Shown: positions 49,616-57,873, counted from the first letter of the stretch. The stretch: 64,000 nt of DNA from Candidatus Parcubacteria bacterium (GCA_021731405.1 JAKFXN010000005.1:124001-188000), one strand, 5' to 3'. Notes: generated from the letters alone by a model not told the origin. Numbers and translations: made by a program.

Positions 49616-51403
49616 TTAACTTCCCTTCTTTCGGTCACCTTCCTTCAACTTTGATTTTCGGAGACGAACATTGTGTGGAGTGATTTCGAGGTACTCGTCT
49701 TCAGTCATGATTTCCAGACCAGTTTCAATAGTTACCACTCTTGGATTCACAAGTACTACAGCCTCATCGGTACCTGAAGCACGCATGTTAGTGAGCTGCT
49801 TACCCTTAGTTGGGTTTACCGTCATTTCCTCACCCTTACTGGTGTTACCAATTACCATACCTTCGTACACTTCAGTACCAGCGCCGATATAGAGCTGTCC
49901 GCGGTCTTGAAGACTGAACAGTGCAAAGGCAAGTGCCTTGCCTTGAACCATCGAAATCATAGAGCCTACCTGGCGCTTCTTGATTTCTCCTGCGTAATCC
50001 TTAAACCCAAGTACACGAGAAGCCAAGATACCTTCACCCTTAGTGTCTACGATAAATTGGTTTTTGTAGCCAAGAATACCTCGAGTTGGTCCTTCAAACA
50101 TAAGTCGCACTTGGTTTTCATGTACTACCATGTTGGTCATGATAAAGGCACGGTTACCAAGACGTTCAATTACTGCACCTTGGAATTCTGAAGGCACGTC
50201 GATAGTTACTTCTTCAAACGGCTCAGACTTTACCCCTTCAATTTCCTTCACAATAACTTGTGGTTGAGACACTGAAAGTTCGTAGCCTTCACGACGCATG
50301 TTTTCGAGCAAAATAGCAATGTGCATTTCTCCCCGACCACGTACTTCAAAAGAATCTCCTTGTGAGAAGTCTACCTGCAGTCCTACGTTGATTTCAAGCT
50401 CTCGTTCGAGACGTTCACGAATTTGGCGTGAAGTTACATACTTACCTTCTCGTCCCGCAAACGGTGAAGAGTTCGGCATAAACTGGAGAGCAATCGTTGG
50501 TTCGTCTACCTTAATCGAAGGTAACGCTACCGCCGTTTCTGAATCAGTAAGGGTATCTCCAATATTAATGTCAGAGAAACCAGCAATCATCACAATATCA
50601 CCCGCAAACGCTTCTGGGGTTTCAAGTTTTGAAATACCCTTAAAGGTTGAGAGCTTTACAATCTTTCCTTTCTTTATCTCACTCTCTCCTTCGTGCATAA
50701 CACAGAGTTGCTGATTTGATTTCATTGAACCTTCATAGATACGAGCTACTGCAAGACGTCCAAGGAAGTTGTCGTACCCGAGGTTAAATACCTGTGCTCG
50801 AAGTCCTTCACCTGCTACATACGGACGAGCTGGTGGAACTTTTTCCAAAATTACATCAAGAAGCGGTGAGAGGTCAACGAGTTCATCACTCATCTTTCGC
50901 TTGGCAGTACCGTCGCGTCCTACTGCATATACCACAGTGAAGTCTGACTGTTCATCATTAGCACCTAACTCCAAGAAGAGTTCGAGTACTTGTTCTTCAG
51001 TACGAGAAGGGTCAGCTGCTGGCTTATCAATTTTGTTGATAACCACAATTGGCTTAAGGCCAAGTTCAAGAGACTTCTTGAGTACGAAGCGAGTTTGCGG
51101 CATTGGACCTTCTTGGGCATCTACCACAAGAAGTACAGAGTCGATGGAGCGTAGTACACGCTCTACTTCAGAACCGAAGTCCGCGTGACCAGGAGTGTCC
51201 ACAATATTGATTTTTGTACCCTTGTACTCAACTGAAGTGTTCTTAGCATAAATAGTAATACCACGCTCAAGTTCAAGCGCGTTACTATCCATTGAAGCAC
51301 CCTTTTCACGGGCACCTGTTTGCTCCATAAGAGCATCAGTGAGCGTGGTCTTGCCATGGTCCACGTGGGCAATAATGGCAATATTGCGAATTTCCTTTGA
51401 CAT
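49616..51403 (-). CDS. typA: Ribosome-associated GTPase TypA/BipA
   Basis: 595 residues, normal for the family. The GTPase domain starts at residue 6 with IAIIAHVDHGKTTLTDAL (G1), ERGITI (G2), VDTPGHADFG (G3), VINKIDKP (G4). EF-Tu domain 2, an EF-G domain III/V-like part and the specific C-terminal domain (GYKNQFIVDTKGEGIL, NMRASGTDEAVVL, EDEYLEITPHNVRLRK) follow. TypA is a translational GTPase tied to ribosome assembly and stress growth. A divergent promoter is not obvious; a TACATT -10-like box lies about 27 nt upstream of the ATG. It is monocistronic. Confidence 0.96.
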   Translation of the reverse strand: MSKEIRNIAIIAHVDHGKTTLTDALMEQTGAREKGASMDSNALELERGITIYAKNTSVEYKGTKINIVDTPGHADFGSEVERVLRSIDSVLLVVDAQEGPMPQTRFVLKKSLELGLKPIVVINKIDKPAADPSRTEEQVLELFLELGANDEQSDFTVVYAVGRDGTAKRKMSDELVDLSPLLDVILEKVPPARPYVAGEGLRAQVFNLGYDNFLGRLAVARIYEGSMKSNQQLCVMHEGESEIKKGKIVKLSTFKGISKLETPEAFAGDIVMIAGFSDINIGDTLTDSETAVALPSIKVDEPTIALQFMPNSSPFAGREGKYVTSRQIRERLERELEINVGLQVDFSQGDSFEVRGRGEMHIAILLENMRREGYELSVSQPQVIVKEIEGVKSEPFEEVTIDVPSEFQGAVIERLGNRAFIMTNMVVHENQVRLMFEGPTRGILGYKNQFIVDTKGEGILASRVLGFKDYAGEIKKRQVGSMISMVQGKALAFALFSLQDRGQLYIGAGTEVYEGMVIGNTSKGEEMTVNPTKGKQLTNMRASGTDEAVVLVNPRVVTIETGLEIMTEDEYLEITPHNVRLRKSKLKEGDRKKGS

Positions 51404-51518
51404 ATGAATAAGCTTAAAAATAAATAATGTACCTCGCTTCGTATAAACGAGAAGAGCGCACTCAAATAATGGGCGCGCCCAGAAACGTTGATAGAATACC
51501 TATAAAACGCCCTTTTGT

Positions 51519-51770
51519 CTAGTGTTTAATGAGTAGCTGCTTTTCAATACGAGACAACTTCTTTATCACTGCTTCACGCTTTAAAGCTGCTCCTCTACCG
51601 CTCTGTGCCTCAAAATACGAAAGAACTACCGGTCTTCTGGCTTTAGTGTATTTAGCGCCTGTTTTTGCTTCGTTATGGGCCAAAACGCGCTTTTCTACGT
51701 CATTAGTGACGCCAGTATAGAGAGTTCCGTCAGCGCAGGTAAGGATGTAGACGTACCAAGAATCACTCAT
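51519..51770 (-). CDS. GIY-YIG nuclease domain protein (UPF0213/YhbQ-like)
   Basis: 83 residues, a single GIY-YIG domain: WYVYILTCADGTLYTGVTNDVEKRVLAHN (the GIY and YIG halves appear as YVY and YTG), ARRPVVLSYFE and ALKREAVIKKL with the conserved Arg and Glu. This is the length and layout of the UPF0213 group, small proteins of uncertain role in DNA maintenance. It starts 2 nt after the stop of a 26-codon gene, so the two are probably translationally coupled. Confidence 0.9.
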   Translation of the reverse strand: MSDSWYVYILTCADGTLYTGVTNDVEKRVLAHNEAKTGAKYTKARRPVVLSYFEAQSGRGAALKREAVIKKLSRIEKQLLIKH

Positions 51771-51772
51771 AG

Positions 51773-51853
51773 TTACAAATTACCAAGGAAAGCTTGATTC
51801 ATGTACCAGGCAAAGACCGACGCCGCGATGATAATAACAATCAGTTTAAGCAT
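51773..51853 (-). CDS. 26-residue membrane microprotein
   Basis: ATG at 51853, stop at 51775-51773. The product begins MLKLIVIIIAASVFAWYMNQ and ends AFLGNL, one hydrophobic helix. The ATG overlaps the last 8 nt of the upstream gene, and the next gene starts 2 nt after the stop, the spacing of a coupled three-gene operon. Function unknown. Without proteomics it could still be a chance frame, but its fit between two genes argues for a real one. Confidence 0.5.
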   Translation of the reverse strand: MLKLIVIIIAASVFAWYMNQAFLGNL

Positions 51854-52514
51854 ATTTTCTAGCCCCGAGCTGCCCTCGCTTGCTCCAGGTCATAAAGATA
51901 AGTCCAAGCAGGAGTAAGATACCGAGCGGATAATACACATAAGAAGATAAGAGTAGTGAAAAGATAGACGCACCAAAAAACTTCTGGACCAAGCGCACAT
52001 CGGCCAAGGTACTGAAGTAGCCAGGATTTGCATTTGTCTCTCCGATACGGAGCATGTACTTGCCGTAGTTCTCCGAAGTACTTACTTCAACACGGTAGAT
52101 ACCCGGCGAAATAGTTGCTTCAAAGGTCTGACTGGAGACAAAATCGAGTCCTAATCCATTATCAGTCACTTCAGTCCAAGTAATGTCTTTTGCTGCCAAG
52201 CGGCCGACTTCAACCACGCCGGCGTTTTGGTTATTTTGCTTAACCGCAATTAATGAAAATGGAATAGGCTCACCTTCTTCAAGCTGAAAGAGTGTGAGAC
52301 GAAGTGGCGTCTCTGCACCAATACTAAACTCATACATATGAGGATCGCCCTTAAGCTCACCGAGATACTCTGCCTCAATCGCAATATCACTATTGGCCAT
52401 ATACACCTCATACGGAAGTGGTGGAACATTGATGCTTGGATTATAGGCCTCAATCGCAGACGTGTTTTGAGTAAAAAACACGAGAGTGACATACAAGAAA
52501 AAAGCGAAACGCAT
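51846..52514 (-). CDS. Secreted/membrane-anchored protein of unknown function
   Basis: 222 residues. A signal peptide (about 2-20) is followed by a beta-rich outer domain (about 25-170: ANSDIAIEAEYLGELKGDPHMYEFSI, GIYRVEVSTSENYGKYMLRIGE), then a helix near 180-212 (YVYYPLGILLLLGLIFMTW) and a basic cytoplasmic end. The domain resembles a pre-peptidase C-terminal-like or jelly-roll fold by eye only. First gene of the operon with the microprotein and GIY-YIG gene. TATGAT lies 5 nt before the ATG. Confidence 0.65.
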   Translation of the reverse strand: MRFAFFLYVTLVFFTQNTSAIEAYNPSINVPPLPYEVYMANSDIAIEAEYLGELKGDPHMYEFSIGAETPLRLTLFQLEEGEPIPFSLIAVKQNNQNAGVVEVGRLAAKDITWTEVTDNGLGLDFVSSQTFEATISPGIYRVEVSTSENYGKYMLRIGETNANPGYFSTLADVRLVQKFFGASIFSLLLSSYVYYPLGILLLLGLIFMTWSKRGQLGARKYA

Positions 52515-52528
52515 TCCCTATCATAACA

Positions 52529-52564
52529 AATAAGCAGCGCGTCCTAAAGGACGCGCTGCTTATT
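52529..52564. terminator. Bidirectional hairpin terminator
   Basis: 16-bp perfect arms (52529-52544, 52549-52564), loop TAAA, A/T ends. Downstream of the gene ending at 52576. Confidence 0.88.
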
Positions 52565-52575
52565 ACTTCTAGGTA

Positions 52576-53196
52576 TTATTCAGTCCTCCATGTTCGCTTG
52601 GTAATCATCTTTTCAATTCGTTCTTCACTCACACCAGCTTCTATGAGAATAGCCTTCATAGTCTCTTGGTCATTGGCTTGCCGCGCGACCAAAAGTGCGT
52701 CTCGTTGTTCAGTGGTGAGCTCAGGTAGGTGAAGCATCTTGTGGTGCCTCCCCATTCCTTTTCCTGGCATTCCTAAGTCGGCAAATATTTCTTTTGCCTC
52801 ACTTATTTTTCCCTCAGCTTTGAGATCGTGCGCCTTCTTGAAATCTGCGAAGTCAGCTTCCGTGGTAATAATATCCGCCAGTGGTGTACCGACTATCGCT
52901 TCTTTAAAAGCGTCGTAGTCATTAGCGAGCACTGCTTCATGGATAGCTTGATGTGAAGCATGGGTAGCGGTACGGAGTGACGCAAGTGTATCCTCAGTCA
53001 CTCCCGCCTCAAGAAGTACATCACGAGCTTTTTCTACCTCCCCCTTACGACGTAAATCACGAGCCTGCGTGAAGGCTTGCACTTGCTCTGTCGATAATCC
53101 TAATTGACTAAAATTCTTTGTCCCAACGTATGCCTGAGCACCGGTTGCAGTAACTGCAAACGCAGCAATGGCAATAAGTAGTGATTTAGATTGCAT
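52576..53196 (-). CDS. Secreted helical-repeat protein
   Basis: 206 residues from the ATG at 53196 (MQSKSLLIAIAAFAV); a signal peptide ends near TGAQA. The mature part is helical with a loose repeat: FTQARDLRRKGEVEKARDVL, LEAGVTEDTLASLR, then FKKAHDLKAEGKISEAKEIF, and ARQANDQETMKAILIEAGVSEERIEKM. This looks like a small periplasmic helical bundle. No enzyme motif was seen. Function unknown. Confidence 0.7.
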   Translation of the reverse strand: MQSKSLLIAIAAFAVTATGAQAYVGTKNFSQLGLSTEQVQAFTQARDLRRKGEVEKARDVLLEAGVTEDTLASLRTATHASHQAIHEAVLANDYDAFKEAIVGTPLADIITTEADFADFKKAHDLKAEGKISEAKEIFADLGMPGKGMGRHHKMLHLPELTTEQRDALLVARQANDQETMKAILIEAGVSEERIEKMITKRTWRTE

Positions 53197-53276
53197 AACA
53201 AAATTCCAAATTAACAGTAACAATATGTGAGCATATGTCTCACACTCTTAGTTACGTTACAAACTTAAAATTTATT

Positions 53277-53792
53277 TCAAAGTTCTACAGTTGCAAGATG
53301 ATTCCAGAGTTTGGCAAGAGCTTTCCAAATTGCACCTTCATAATCAAGGGCCGTTCTACACGTATCAAAAGAATATTCAGTTCCCTCTTTTGTTACTTCA
53401 AAGCGATAATTTGTCCCCTCCTCTCCGTACTGACAAGGCCTTGCAATTAGGTCGCTTTCTACAAGCATCGCTTCTGGTGTAAGTGCATTTACCAACTCTC
53501 GCCTCAGCGCACGTGGAATCACCCCTTCTTTTACCACGGTACTTCCATCAGCAGCATCATAAAGCCCTCGATACGAACCATTTTCTAGTAGTTGAAAAGA
53601 GAGACAGGTATTATCAAGCTCGCAAGCACCATACCCCTCACCAGTAAGGACAAACTCTGTGTAGATATCGCCAGTACTCACTTCTGGAAGTACAAACGTA
53701 GTAGCAAAACCCGCGACATATAGGTACACGCCCGCAAATAAGCCAACGGTAAAAGTAATGAGGATGCTCAGTCTATCTTGTCTGGTCAGCAT
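53277..53792 (-). CDS. Membrane-anchored protein of unknown function (171 residues)
   Basis: An N-terminal basic end and one membrane helix (about 8-30) precede a soluble domain with four cysteines: ACELDNTCLSFQLL and then RPC / DTC (about 55, 62, 118, 136), possibly two disulfides outside the membrane. Strands such as GSYRGLYDAADGSTVV and NYRFEVTKEGTEYSF are visible. No family recognised. TATACT in GTATACTTA lies 7 nt before the ATG. Confidence 0.65.
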   Translation of the reverse strand: MLTRQDRLSILITFTVGLFAGVYLYVAGFATTFVLPEVSTGDIYTEFVLTGEGYGACELDNTCLSFQLLENGSYRGLYDAADGSTVVKEGVIPRALRRELVNALTPEAMLVESDLIARPCQYGEEGTNYRFEVTKEGTEYSFDTCRTALDYEGAIWKALAKLWNHLATVEL

Positions 53793-53799
53793 ATGCGTA

Positions 53800-53805
53800 A
53801 GTATA
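53800..53805 (-). promoter_or_regulatory. -10 box (TATACT) of the 171-residue protein gene
   Basis: TATACT in GTATACTTA, 7 nt before the ATG at 53792; leaderless transcript predicted. A TTATTA 17 bp upstream is a weak -35. Confidence 0.5.
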
Positions 53806-53834
53806 CTATGAGTCGCTTATTTTAATAAAACAAA

Positions 53835-53860
53835 AGCCCTGTATCTGACGATACAGGGCT
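53835..53860 (-). terminator. Terminator of the zinc-ribbon gene
   Basis: An 11-bp perfect stem (53835-53845 with 53850-53860), loop of 4 nt, followed on the minus strand by TTTTGTTTTATT, a good intrinsic terminator. Confidence 0.9.
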
Positions 53861-53878
53861 CAGAGGACTCACTTCCAA

Positions 53879-54367
53879 TCAACCTGAGTGGAGGATTCGA
53901 CGACGAGACTGCATGGCTTCGATATATCGATCGGGGTCATCACTGACCCTTGAGACACGACCCTGCTGCCCATCTGTGCCGATAGACCATACCCCCGAGC
54001 GTGAACCTTTTAGGGGTGCGCAATCTGGCCGCATGCAGCCCACATACCGCTTCGGGTGTGTACTGAATATTTCAGCTGCTGCGTAGATATCGCCGCCAAC
54101 CGAAGAAAAAATACACACAGGGTCACCAACAAAAATTGACCTCCCACAGCGCGCGCACTGGCACGACATCTTGGTAATGCAGTCGCCACAGTAGATTGGA
54201 ATGCCGTCTTCAGCGGTTGGCAATCTTGTGATTGCCACATCGCCAAAAGCGGAGATGGTGGCATACTGCGTGGCTGGATGTTCACAAACAAGCGCCACGA
54301 GTGGTCTACGGTCTTGACCAAACGACATCGCCTGAATCGCTTTTTGAACCAATTTTTTGAGAATCAT
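53879..54367 (-). CDS. Zinc-ribbon-like protein under an operator
   Basis: 162 residues from the ATG at 54367, which has a real Shine-Dalgarno (AGAGGG, 6 nt upstream), rare in this window; the longer frame would start inside the promoter. Cysteines are grouped as CGDCITKMSCQCARCGRSIFVGDPVC and CMRPDC, so it probably binds one or two zinc ions. The C-terminus is basic (ESRRRILHSG-like, SRVSDDPDRYIEAM). No family recognised. The promoter is near consensus and overlaps a palindrome (54401-54421), so it is probably repressed by a dedicated factor or by itself. Confidence 0.65.
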   Translation of the reverse strand: MILKKLVQKAIQAMSFGQDRRPLVALVCEHPATQYATISAFGDVAITRLPTAEDGIPIYCGDCITKMSCQCARCGRSIFVGDPVCIFSSVGGDIYAAAEIFSTHPKRYVGCMRPDCAPLKGSRSGVWSIGTDGQQGRVSRVSDDPDRYIEAMQSRRRILHSG

Positions 54368-54400
54368 GACACCCTCTTTCGAATATAGTTGAAATAACAA

Positions 54401-54421
54401 TATCGACACAGTGTGTCGATA
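54401..54421. promoter_or_regulatory. Perfect 10-bp palindromic operator
   Basis: Arms TATCGACACA and TGTGTCGATA flank a single base. It covers roughly +5 to +25 of the promoter below, where a bound dimer would block transcription. The longest exact palindrome noticed outside terminators. Confidence 0.7.
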
Positions 54422-54432
54422 GACCTTCATCT

Positions 54433-54461
54433 TTTATACTCGCATGACAAGACAGTGTCAA
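54433..54461 (-). promoter_or_regulatory. Promoter of the zinc-ribbon gene
   Basis: -35 TTGACA (54461-54456), 17-bp spacer, -10 TATAAA (54438-54433). The -35 begins right after the stop codon of the MFS gene. Start site predicted near 54426. Confidence 0.75.
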
Positions 54462-55661
54462 TTATGAGACAGCTTTTGGAACGCGAACATACTTCAAATA
54501 CACAAAACTTCCAAGCACCAAGCTTACCCAGAACAACAACATAAATAACAAGAAGGTAGTAGTGAGACCAAAAGCCACAATCAAAAATCCAGCAATAAAT
54601 GGTGAGAGAACTGACAGTATCTGATCTGATGCTGCATCAAGACCCATTATTTCGCCCCGAATTTCTGACTCTACATTTTCTGTCAGGAGCACCGCTTGCG
54701 CCGGACCGTTTAAGACTTCTCCAATCGTATAGATAGCGGCAAAAATCCAGAAGCCAGTAACACTACCTGAAAGCGCTAGTCCGAGTCCCGAAATACCTAA
54801 GATAGCTAGCTGCAGGAGCACAATTTTATACGGACCAAATCTATCCACAAGTTTGCCAGCAAATGGCAGGAGTACAAACGCGACCGCTCCCATCGTCGCA
54901 AAGATAGCGCCGATAAGTAAATCATTTCGAGCAATTTCAAAGATAACGAGCGGCCATAAGAAAACTTTAATCCCCCAGTTAATTCCGAAACTGGTATTTA
55001 CACAAAGATAAAAGATAAGTGCGGGCTTTGAAACAATATACCGAAGGGTTTGGATGAAAGACTTCTTACTGTTTTTCTTTTCAGCGTGTTCCGCTGCGCT
55101 TAATTCTTTATCTTTAGGTAGTAGAAGAAGAGTAAGGATGAAGAGGAGAAAATATACTAACGCAACGAGATAAAATGCTGAGCCAAATCCATACGCGGCC
55201 GCAACATATCCACCAAGAAGTGCTCCAGCACTTCCAAATATTGATTGCGCAGAATATACATATCCAAAGTACTTTCCTTTATTTGAAAAGGGCTCTAAAA
55301 AATCTTGCAGGTACGCAGCCATCACCGGACCAGTTGCTATCGCCGCAATCGCCCACGTAAACTTAACGCCATAGATCATAAAGACGTTAAGTACCATTGA
55401 GTACAAAAGTGCGTACACGACCCCAAACAACATCCCCATCAGCATGACTCGCTTCCGACCATACGAATCAGATAGGCGGCCAATCCAATAGGACAAAAGC
55501 GCAAAGAAGATACTTCCTACCCCAAAGACCGAGCCAATCAACACCGGATTTTCAGTAAAGCTCTGTATGTACCGCGCTTCAATCGGAGCAATAATAGAAC
55601 CAACAAAGACCCCGAGTGAGGAGATGGTACCTATTGCTAGTAATGTTTTTAGATTCGGCAT
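54462..55661 (-). CDS. Major facilitator superfamily transporter
   Basis: 399 residues with about 12 membrane helices. The MFS loop motif between helices 2 and 3 is clear (YWIGRLSDSYGRKRVMLMG), and a second half begins after a cytoplasmic loop (about 190-210, KDKELSAAEHAEKKNSKK) with the related FAGKLVDRFGPYKIVLLQL. It fits the drug/metabolite efflux (DHA-like) group; the substrate is not predictable. It follows the LD-carboxypeptidase gene by 15 nt with GGAG 4 nt upstream, so it is probably translated from the same mRNA. Confidence 0.88.
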   Translation of the reverse strand: MPNLKTLLAIGTISSLGVFVGSIIAPIEARYIQSFTENPVLIGSVFGVGSIFFALLSYWIGRLSDSYGRKRVMLMGMLFGVVYALLYSMVLNVFMIYGVKFTWAIAAIATGPVMAAYLQDFLEPFSNKGKYFGYVYSAQSIFGSAGALLGGYVAAAYGFGSAFYLVALVYFLLFILTLLLLPKDKELSAAEHAEKKNSKKSFIQTLRYIVSKPALIFYLCVNTSFGINWGIKVFLWPLVIFEIARNDLLIGAIFATMGAVAFVLLPFAGKLVDRFGPYKIVLLQLAILGISGLGLALSGSVTGFWIFAAIYTIGEVLNGPAQAVLLTENVESEIRGEIMGLDAASDQILSVLSPFIAGFLIVAFGLTTTFLLFMLLFWVSLVLGSFVYLKYVRVPKAVS

Positions 55662-55676
55662 GGCTCCAACTGATAG

Positions 55677-56711
55677 TTAAAAGTCAGCAAAAATTCTTTT
55701 CTCTTTCGCGTCGATCCGCACTTGTCCGCCATACGGCATCGAGATCTGTGGGTCTGCGTGACCAAAGTTCATATTCTGAACTACTGGAATAGTTTGGTTA
55801 TAGGTACGAACCGCACGTAACACCGCCTCAAGCTGCAGCTTTCGATATACTTCTTTTTGTTCAGCGGTATTTGGCTTATCAAATTCCCACGCCTTAGGTC
55901 GCCCCACAAGTACACCTTTCACACACCCGAGAATCCCTCGCTCACCTAGGGCTCGAAACACCCGAAATACATACTCAGCTGTTGGCAACTCTTCTGAAGT
56001 CTCAAGCATCAGCACAATATTCTCAAACTGCTCAAGCGTTGGAATTAGTACGTCATGTCGTAACATCTCATCTACCGACTCAACGCATCCGCCCCAAAGT
56101 AAACCTTGTCCATCTATATCTCCGTCCCAGACATGACCAATGTTTGACCAAACTTGTCGTTTGATCGGGAGCAAAGATTCATCATTCCAATCAAGCCCTT
56201 CGTCTTTGTACACATCTGAAGCTGTAAGCTCTTGTTCGCCGCTTTCAAACAAAGCTTTCTTAAGATACGCAACCGTATACTCATCCATCTCACCCTGCAT
56301 GGCATACTGTGTCATAATAGAACCGCCGTAATACGAAGGAATGCCATTGAGGAAAAGGAAGTTACAAAAATGTGAGTTGTCACTGTAGCCAAAGAAAGGC
56401 TTCGGATTATTTACAAACGGTTCTAGTGGAAGGTTTTTTATATACGTCACCTGGTCATCTCCACCAATAGTAGCTATAACAGCTTTTATTTCTGAGTCAG
56501 AAAATGCCGCCATCAAATCATCAGCTCGTTCTTTTGCGCTCGCCCCTAGCTTTGATGTAGTTGGATATTCAACCGGTACGAGACCAAACTCTTCCTCTAG
56601 CCTTTTGAGGCCAAGTTTATATACCTCTGGAAAAAGTGCGGGTGCAGCAAAGCTCGGCGACACAATAGCGACCTTATCTCCCTTGGTTAGTTTTCTAAGC
56701 TGGTGGCTCAT
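55677..56711 (-). CDS. LD-carboxypeptidase, S66 family (MccF-like)
   Basis: 344 residues, usual for S66. GDKVAIVSPSFAAPALFPEVY is the N-terminal strand; the nucleophile Ser110 sits in FFGYSDNSHFCNFL. The second half has LWGGCVESVDEMLRHD, VLMLETSEELPTAEYVFRVF and the His of NMNFGHADPQISMP, completing the Ser-His-Glu set. S66 enzymes trim the tetrapeptide of recycled murein or, in MccF, cleave microcin C-type nucleotide-peptides. FGYSDNS is the MccF-like form. Followed by an MFS exporter, which might fit resistance as well as recycling. Confidence 0.9.
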   Translation of the reverse strand: MSHQLRKLTKGDKVAIVSPSFAAPALFPEVYKLGLKRLEEEFGLVPVEYPTTSKLGASAKERADDLMAAFSDSEIKAVIATIGGDDQVTYIKNLPLEPFVNNPKPFFGYSDNSHFCNFLFLNGIPSYYGGSIMTQYAMQGEMDEYTVAYLKKALFESGEQELTASDVYKDEGLDWNDESLLPIKRQVWSNIGHVWDGDIDGQGLLWGGCVESVDEMLRHDVLIPTLEQFENIVLMLETSEELPTAEYVFRVFRALGERGILGCVKGVLVGRPKAWEFDKPNTAEQKEVYRKLQLEAVLRAVRTYNQTIPVVQNMNFGHADPQISMPYGGQVRIDAKEKRIFADF

Positions 56712-56718
56712 TCAGTGA

Positions 56719-56724
56719 ATAATA
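56719..56724 (-). promoter_or_regulatory. -10 box (TATTAT) of the LD-carboxypeptidase/MFS operon
   Basis: TATTAT (5 of 6), 7 nt before the ATG at 56711. No clear -35. Leaderless transcript predicted. Confidence 0.5.
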
Positions 56725-56911
56725 TCACAGGTTTTGTAGAATTTTGCTCTAATATTCTTTTCGTTTGCGTAAGCAATCTCGAGAATAAACTGTATCTACG
56801 CCAAACAAGGATTGGTAGAATGACTAATTTTAAAATTCTTTAAATAGAGATTTTATTCCCAGTTCCTTGCTTTTTGTTTACCTTAGATTACTATTCTTAT
56901 AAATTATGCCC

Positions 56912-57391
56912 ATGCGCCTTTTTACAAATTCCAGCTTCTGGGCACAGGTATTTCTTACAAATCTCACTTCCTTGCTAATTGTGTATTTTGCAGAAGAAGC
57001 GATTTTTCGTGACACTGTCTCCGTTCCAGGCGGTGTATACGCAATATTTGCTTTTCTCTTAATTACCACTATTTTCCCATGCTTAGCATTTCTGTTTATA
57101 TTTAGACACAAAACACCTTCAGATACCCTACTAGACAATAGAGTCTTATGGCTTTGCACTTTGATAGTTGGAAGTGCATACATTTCTGGAATTTCAACTT
57201 CCAGTGTATCAGCGGCCACAATACTAGATATAGTGGCCGTTTCAGTCTTTTACATTACGGGTTTCAGACTATTACAAATGAATGAAAATGGATTAGGTAC
57301 CGGAGAGAAATTACAATCAGCAATCAAAAATTTCTTAAAGATATTTGCTGTTTCAGTCTCAATAGCTCTAATGATTCTGTTTCTTTTTTGA
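56912..57391 (+). CDS. Four-helix membrane protein of unknown function
   Basis: 159 residues from the ATG at 56912; another ATG lies 6 nt earlier. TATAAA ends 8 nt before the chosen start. Four hydrophobic helices are visible (about 12-30, 40-63, 80-112, 136-158) with short charged loops such as FRHKTPSDTLLDNRV. No family recognised. Its last 24 nt overlap the end of the convergent small gene below. A/T-rich codon use differs from its neighbours, which hints at a different history. Confidence 0.6.
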   Translation: MRLFTNSSFWAQVFLTNLTSLLIVYFAEEAIFRDTVSVPGGVYAIFAFLLITTIFPCLAFLFIFRHKTPSDTLLDNRVLWLCTLIVGSAYISGISTSSVSAATILDIVAVSVFYITGFRLLQMNENGLGTGEKLQSAIKNFLKIFAVSVSIALMILFLF

Positions 57392-57586
57392 TTTAATCTT
57401 TCTATATAGAGCAACGACAATTATGTATACGCCCGCGAACTCTATCGTTGCCTGAATGGTTAGCAGTAACAAAGAATTCGTATCAGTATTAAAAACTAGT
57501 CTTGGCAGAAAAAGCAACAGAGCACCTACCAATAAAGCAGTTGGTAGACTGTTAAGTGTATTTTCTAAAAAAGAGAAGTTTTTCAT
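57368..57586 (-). CDS. Small two-helix membrane protein
   Basis: 72 residues from the ATG at 57586: MKNFSFLENTLNSLPTALLV, helix 1 (about 14-32), helix 2 (about 41-62) and a basic end YRKIKSKKKQNH. It is convergent with, and overlaps, the four-helix gene by 24 nt. Unknown function; the size and topology resemble holin- or toxin-like peptides as well as many others. Confidence 0.5.
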   Translation of the reverse strand: MKNFSFLENTLNSLPTALLVGALLLFLPRLVFNTDTNSLLLLTIQATIEFAGVYIIVVALYRKIKSKKKQNH

Positions 57587-57645
57587 ATTTTTTGAACTTA
57601 GACTATAAAACACAGAGGAGGGGGTTCACAGAGCAATATCTTACC

Positions 57646-57873
57646 TTAAAACAATTCAAGATTAATATTACCATAACCAAAAAAAATACTCAGTATGTTG
57701 GCTACAGTATATATAGTAGCCAACAGCAAGGTTCCGCCACCAATCACGAAGACGACACCTACGCCAATAGATTGCAACCATCCGTACCCTTCATTATCAT
57801 GAGCTTGTCGAGCAACCACACCAACAAAAGAAACAAGAATAAATATACTAATAATTATATTTATAAGTTCCAT
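57646..57873 (-). CDS. Small two-helix membrane protein (DUF-like)
   Basis: 75 residues from the ATG at 57873 (an in-frame TTG 15 nt upstream is less likely). Helix 1 MELINIIISIFILVSFVGVV and helix 2 (about 38-65, SIGVGVVFVIGGGTLLLATIYTV) flank a polar RQAHDNEGYGW loop. Unknown function. Transcribed from the A/T-rich region between it and tRNA-Ser. Confidence 0.5.
   Translation of the reverse strand: MELINIIISIFILVSFVGVVARQAHDNEGYGWLQSIGVGVVFVIGGGTLLLATIYTVANILSIFFGYGNINLELF

Noticed and set aside
48742..49638. 298-codon minus-strand frame
   Set aside because: It lies opposite the pseudouridine synthase gene, whose motifs are clear, and covers a terminator; no family pattern in the minus frame.
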